From Krasilnikovozyma curviuscula (lineage: Eukaryota; Basidiomycota; Tremellomycetes; Cystofilobasidiales; Mrakiaceae): DNA of 13,303 bases. The notes under the pieces were generated by a model that was not told where the DNA came from, did no database searches, and saw nothing but the letters and a program-made list of their open reading frames with translations. The stretch spans positions 1-13,303 of the forward strand of contig MVAQ01000359.1 in assembly GCA_014825775.1 (NCBI GenBank), written 5' to 3'. The translations under genes and the position numbers were made by a program. Every line of letters starts with the position of its first letter. Position 1 is the stretch's first letter. Shown here one piece after another: positions 9,611 through 13,303 of this stretch.

Positions 9611-9684
9611 CTGAAAAAAAGAGGTAAACAAGGAGAGAGGGGGGAATGAAGTAAATTAGTTTTTCAAGTTGGTTTGATACCTAC
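9611..9684 (-). other. 5' leader intron of the 518-aa gene
   Basis: AAG|GTAGGT at 9684 to a T-rich tract and TTTTTCAG at 9611, with an ACTAAT branch-like box; length is 74 nt. It is a textbook intron for this genome. The exon upstream carries an ATG whose frame ends at a TAA seven to five bases before the donor, so the intron is most simply in the 5' UTR. Confidence 0.65.
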
Positions 9685-9688
9685 CTTG

Positions 9689-9760
9689 TTACCAAAAGTT
9701 GGAGGGGGACGACTGGCAAGGCACTGTGCTGACGTTTGAGTTTAAGCTTCTTGATGTCAT
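9689..9760 (-). other. Upstream ORF, 23 codons
   Basis: ATG at 9760 reads a Ser-rich 23-residue peptide (begins MTSRSLNSNV, ends SNFW) and stops at TAA 9691-9689, just before the leader-intron donor. Across the spliced junction its phase equals that of the main coding frame. It could act as a translational uORF, or mark an N-terminus that this allele has lost. A TATA-like ATTTATAG lies about 30 nt further upstream. Confidence 0.45.
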
Positions 9761-10208
9761 TATACAAAGCGCATCCTTCCTCTCACTATAAATTAGACCA
9801 CTTGGCTGTTTTAGGCAATGGAACGGTCACACGATTCAACTGTCTGGAAATAGGGCCATAGCGTGCGATGGACACCGACTGTCCAAGGAACGAGGAAATA
9901 ATCGCGGCATGGTCGAGCGTCTGGGAGTCGACACTTTGGACAAGAGTGGAATATCTAGTTCGCCATTCCAGAGTGAGACAAGTATTGCACTCTGTTCATA
10001 ATTGATATCCAGAACGAGGTTACAGATTAGCAGATTGCGATCAACATGGTATCGTAGTGCCGTGCTCCCATCCACAATTGCAAAACTACCATCGGGACAA
10101 GACAAAGCGTGATATACAAAAAATAGATCAAAAGTGAACAACTACAATTGGAAATACACCTATCAAGGTGAATCATCAAGGCTCGTCAAACCGCTCATTC
10201 AACCATTA
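9761..10208. other. Intergenic: promoter of the 518-aa gene and 3' flank of the membrane-protein gene
   Basis: The stretch contains a TATA-like ATTTATAG on the minus strand near 9787-9794 and otherwise unassigned sequence. A minus-strand frame at 10141-9836 is open for ~100 codons but has no ATG near its beginning and no linking splice pair that I can support. It may be part of the 3' UTR of the gene ending at 10209. Confidence 0.35.
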
Positions 10209-11127
10209 TCAAAACGACTGACCCCCCAAGCCAGCTGCGTATGTCGAGACCTGTCCCATCGCTAGCGTCGGTATCAAACCACTAGTACTCCTTCCTAAGT
10301 CAAACTTTTTCTCATCATCCTTCTCCGATGTAACGGTGTTGGCGGTGCTAAGGAGCATGGAATCACTGGCGTCGACGATCCTGAGTGAAGCCACGCCGAG
10401 ATCGATGTGCGGCAACTCGCGCCCTTCTTCCTCTTCCTCGTCCTCGTCCTCGTCTTGTTGGCGAAGCGGTAGGGAGGGCTGGAGGATTAGGACGGAGAGG
10501 TAGTGCGGTACCAGGGGGTTAATGAGCAGCTGTGCCCCAGCGGCGGCGGCGTCTAAAGGTGCTGGAGAGGTTGTTGGCGACAGCGGTGGGTCGAGGTTGT
10601 ACACTGCGACAGGCTGCATAGGTAGTGAAAGGAAAAAAAAAGAGGAAACAAAGATGATTTCAGATTCAGAAGAGACCTCGACAGTTTTACAGTTCCGAAT
10701 AGGAGGTAGTGGCTCTCCCGACGTTTCATCGGGTCCTTGACCCAAAAAAAAGTGGTCGACCGTTGAAAATAGAGCAAAGGGATTGGGAGACTTACAATAC
10801 CTTTCTCTTCATCCCCACCGAGCTGAGCTTCCCAGATCTCGGGTCTAGGACCAAGCTTGCCCTTCTTCTTCCCGCCTCGTTCCAAGAGCCACTCTGCTCG
10901 ACTCATCCACCGCCCGTTCTGGTAGACATCGCCGTTTTGGATCCTCGCAACTCGTCGGTTGTGCTCTCGACAGGCTGAGAAGGTACCAAAAACGATGATG
11001 ATAGCGACGACCGCTGCAAGAGCAAAGACCTATGCTAGCAAAATCAGAACCAACCTCTTGGCCTTTTCAGTTGGAGCGAAGGAAAGGGACGTACAATGGG
11101 ATAGAGAGACCCAGTAGCAACAGCCAT
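10209..11127 (-). CDS. Single-pass membrane protein with N-terminal anchor, unknown function
   Basis: Preferred exons are 11127-11095, 11029-10796, 10735-10691 and 10613-10209, giving 238 aa; every junction is phase 0. Residues ~9-29 (YPIVFALAAVVAIIIVFG) form one membrane helix with no basic residue before it. CREHNRRVARIQ follows it, so the positive-inside rule puts the C-terminus in the cytosol. A conserved-looking cytosolic stretch (GRWMSRAEWLLERGGKKKGK, then RPEIWEAQL) precedes a Pro/Ala-rich region (PVAVYNLDPPLSP), an acidic run of Asp/Glu (~DEDEDEEEEEG) and a short end (STYAAGLGGQSF). I know of similar small membrane proteins in basidiomycetes but cannot name a function. The middle is uncertain: the 45-nt exon 10735-10691 could be skipped, or the region read in another frame by using a GTATTG donor at 10800 and retaining intron 10614-10690. 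All three give open proteins. Confidence 0.7.
10691..10735 (-). other. 45-nt candidate cassette exon
   Basis: It lies between introns of 60 nt (10736-10795, GTAAGT..TCAAG) and 77 nt (10614-10690, GTAAAA..TATGCAG). It encodes exactly 15 residues (DPMKRRESHYLLFGT) in phase 0 on both sides, so inclusion and skipping both keep the frame. Confidence 0.5.
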
Positions 11128-11829
11128 GGTTCTCTAATCAGCCTATTGAACACTAGCCTGCTATTTAATGAACTTCGAGATGGGCGATCTGGTTGGGAGG
11201 ACTAAAGCCTGGAGCGGTCGACCACGCGGGGTCCAAGAGAGAGGGAAAGAACCGGGACGAGGTGATTGAAAAGATATCGCTTTGTGTTAAATCTCTACGA
11301 CCCTTCTTAAATTTCTGGAGATCCCACTTTTCAAAGCGGGTTTGAAATGTGCCAGGTATTGATAAATGACATATAAAACCCGCCACAGTCTGCGCGATCA
11401 ACGTAGTCCGAGTTGTTCTCCACTACACGCTGCATCTGTAAGGGGTTGTCTCACATAATCAGAAGAATATCCTCTCAGTGGTCGTCTATGACGTTTTGAA
11501 GAGCTCGAGTAAACAACTGCATGCATGACACGAGCGGCCAATGATTATTTATGTTCAGCAGGGCAGGGACGATGATCACCTGGGTGATTTGAGATGAGAT
11601 GCAATGAGAGATGGCAGGAAAGAGTGCTCTAACTGAGTATTAGTTGAGAGATAAGTCTGTACATGCCTCGACCGCCGACGATTGACGGGAACGAGGACTT
11701 CGAAAGGTATCGATTAAAGCGAGGAAAGTAGTATATGCCGAGGAGCTAGAGATATTAAAGATGAGCTGAATGTAGATATTACATAAGGTTTGTTGGTGGA
11801 TTAATTGGATGAGGAGAGGTGGGAGGGGT
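11128..11829. other. Intergenic: promoter of the membrane-protein gene and 3' flank of the Cys-tail gene; no gene seen
   Basis: About 700 nt without a supportable gene. The longest minus-strand frame (11401-11165, 78 codons) looks like chance. The stretch should hold the promoter and leader of the gene starting at 11127 and the 3' UTR of the gene ending at 11830. I see no tandem repeat, tRNA or clear regulatory box. Confidence 0.4.
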
Positions 11830-13293
11830 TTAGCAACAGCAGCAGCAATCTGGAGGGCGAAGAAGAAGAGACAGAAGTGTCAGGGGATGCAATACTTGAT
11901 GGGCTCTTCCACATCGAGCAAACAAACAAACAAACGAAAAAGAACAGAACGCTCACCGGTACAACTGAACAAACACATTCCGGCACAGCAAGCAACTATG
12001 TGAATACACATACACAACCAACGTCACCGTTAGAGTCAACACACGGCAACTCATGAAAAGGAACGACAGACTCACGCCAGCCTACACCAGTCTTACCACC
12101 TATTCTCTTGTACTCATCTGCTTGAGCGTCTGGGTCGTACATCATTCCAGGATGAGGCAGATATGCTGTGCGATTCATGACACGTTGTCGAGATCGTCAG
12201 CCAAGCAACGAGATGGAGAATGAACAGAAGGAGCTAACCTTGTGTGTGGAAAGCGTTTGGACCTGTTTGAGGTAGGTAAGCGTCGAGGGCTAGCGAAAGA
12301 CAAGAGATCAGCTCGGTTAAGTCGCCAGATGACAGTGGAACGGTGGGAGAGAGACTTACGCCCTTCACCAGAATTAGGCCGTGTGGGCGAGTGCAACGAA
12401 TGCTCAAACATCCTCTCCCTCATATGGGCCATCTCCGCCTCCGAAGGCGGTCGTTCTTTCTTCATAGATGACTCTCGCTGAGACGATGGTCCTTCCCCAT
12501 TCCCAGCTTGCTCCTCACCGCCAATCACCTTTTCCATATCGTCGGGCTCCTCAACAAACGCCTCCTGCACATTTGCATTACCATGCTGCGAATGCGTCCT
12601 ACCGACCCCTCCTCGAGACGTGATGGGCGCTGGACCACCACCAGGGGAAGTAGGCGACTCGCTGCCCGTACCGCCTGTCGCCCAGTTCCAAACTCCCTTC
12701 TCCCATGGAAAACGCACGAGTGGGTCGAAGAATGTTGAGCGCCTCACGGGCGGCGGCGTGGGCGGTAGGGGTGCAGGGTAAGGCTTGGGTGGTTGAAGGG
12801 GTATGCTCGGATCTCTGACGCTGTTCTTTGACTTCTTAGACGACGACTTCTTAGAAACTTTGGAGCCCTTCCTGTTAGATACCATCGATGCTGTCGGTGT
12901 CAGAGTAGGAGCTAGGAGAGATGGGACTGAGGTTGATGATGAGACTGTCGAAGGCCCAGCGACACTGTCGCTTGTCGAGCCCGCCTGTTTGGCGGTGTGT
13001 TGAGACCCTGGAGTCGACTGGGCGGTGGAAGGTTGATGCTGGGACGGTGGAATGACGGTTTCTGGGGTTGGGTGGCTGTCATTCAGGGCCTGTTGGGCAT
13101 TGTCAATAATTTCTGCCTCTGTTGGCGCTTTGGCCTCAGCGGTCGACGTCGACTGGATGAATCAACAGGGAGAACACGAAAAACGCCTGTTAGCACGGTA
13201 TCAATTAAACCCATCCACCTCTTCTTTTTCTTCAGAGTAAGACAAGTTGTCTAATCTAAGGTCGGCAGCATGATCTGAGCATTGCTCAACCAT
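11830..13293 (-). CDS. Pro/Ser-rich protein ending in a cysteine-rich, poly-Cys tail (CYSTM-like)
   Basis: Six exons, 13293-13219, 13152-12360, 12289-12239, 12165-12076, 11995-11957 and 11849-11830, join in frame to 355 aa; all five introns are GT..AG, 66-107 nt, with recognisable branch sites. Residues 1-25 are acidic; ~26-115 are Ser/Thr/Pro-rich. A Lys/Ser basic cluster (KGSKVSKKSSSKKSKNS) and a Pro-rich stretch (LQPPKPYPAPLPPTPPP) follow, then FDPLVRFPWEKGVWNWATGG and a disordered acidic/basic region with EAEMAHMRERMFEH. The C-terminal part has tandem YLPQTGPNAF / YLPHPGMMYDPD and ends GVGWLACCAGMCLFSCTDCC plus three more Cys: nine Cys in the last 17 residues (339, 340, 344, 348, 351-355). 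Short Gly/Pro-rich proteins with such tails (CYSTM type) sit at membranes, probably through palmitoylation. That is family analogy, not proof. The ATG at 13293 is 11 bases from the window edge, and the frame is also open before it, so an upstream exon is possible. Confidence 0.75.
11850..11956 (-). other. Last intron of the Cys-tail gene, containing a TTTG repeat
   Basis: The intron is 107 nt with donor GTGAGC, a CTGAC branch site about 28 nt before the CTCCAG acceptor, and a four-unit TTTG repeat near its 5' end (plus strand 11919-11935). Splicing it brings in a 20-nt final exon that is almost only Cys codons and a TAA. Retention would replace that end by about 25 other residues before a TGA. 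Confidence 0.65.
11919..11935. repeat. (CAAA)4 microsatellite
   Basis: Four CAAA units plus C on the plus strand, lying inside the last intron of the Cys-tail gene. Length changes here would not alter the spliced protein but would shift the intron-retained frame. Confidence 0.8.
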
Positions 13294-13303
13294 TCCCTCA
13301 CAC

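Noticed and set aside
9836..10141. 101-codon minus-strand open frame
   Set aside because: There is no ATG near its beginning and no splice donor/acceptor pair joining it to either neighbouring gene. Its composition is somewhat protein-like, so it deserves a homology search, but I cannot support it.
1..13303. Mobile elements, CRISPR, tRNA, rRNA or prokaryotic operons
   Set aside because: I saw no terminal repeats, transposase or reverse-transcriptase motifs, spaced repeats, tRNA B-box-like sequence in context, or Shine-Dalgarno-linked genes.

Overview
The window is a eukaryotic nuclear segment, almost certainly from a basidiomycete fungus. Class Tremellomycetes (Cryptococcus/Kwoniella-like) is my best guess, by inference only. 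The evidence is gene-dense DNA with about 50% G+C and short introns (mostly 60-110 nt) with GT..AG ends and CTAAC/CTGAC-type branch sites. Serine-rich and low-complexity proteins are common, and one gene is a fungal GH9 glucanase. I see no prokaryotic operon, phage, transposon, CRISPR, tRNA or rRNA signal. All exon boundaries were deduced by hand from splice signals and reading-frame continuity.

Layout: (1) 16..3366 (+) is a Gid7/WDR26-type LisH-CTLH-WD40 subunit of the GID/CTLH ubiquitin ligase, in ten firm exons plus a tentative first exon. (2) 3514..5836 (-) is a GH9 endoglucanase of 595 aa in eight coding exons, with an N-terminal signal peptide, a C-terminal membrane anchor and a spliced 5' leader. 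It is tail-to-tail with gene 1. (3) 6549..6926 (-) is a small unrecognised protein, probably mitochondrial, behind a leader with at least two introns. (4) 7819..9449 (-) is a 518-aa low-complexity protein of unknown function with a 5' leader intron and an upstream ORF. (5) 10209..11127 (-) is a single-pass membrane protein of 238 aa with a possible 45-nt cassette exon. (6) 11830..13293 (-) is a 355-aa proline/serine-rich protein that, once spliced, ends in a cysteine-rich tail finishing with five consecutive cysteines.

Genes 2-6 lie head-to-tail on the minus strand, separated by roughly 0.7-0.9 kb (measured between coding ends). They look like independent transcription units, and nothing shows that they work as one pathway. 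Genes 2, 5 and 6 are each predicted to reach a membrane by a different device: a C-terminal anchor, an N-terminal anchor, and a probably acylated Cys tail.

I did not find a convincing new multi-gene system. The most interesting points are the spliced poly-cysteine tail and its possible splice switch, the in-frame cassette exon of gene 5, and the upstream ORF of gene 4 that is phased with the main frame but closed by a stop just before the donor.
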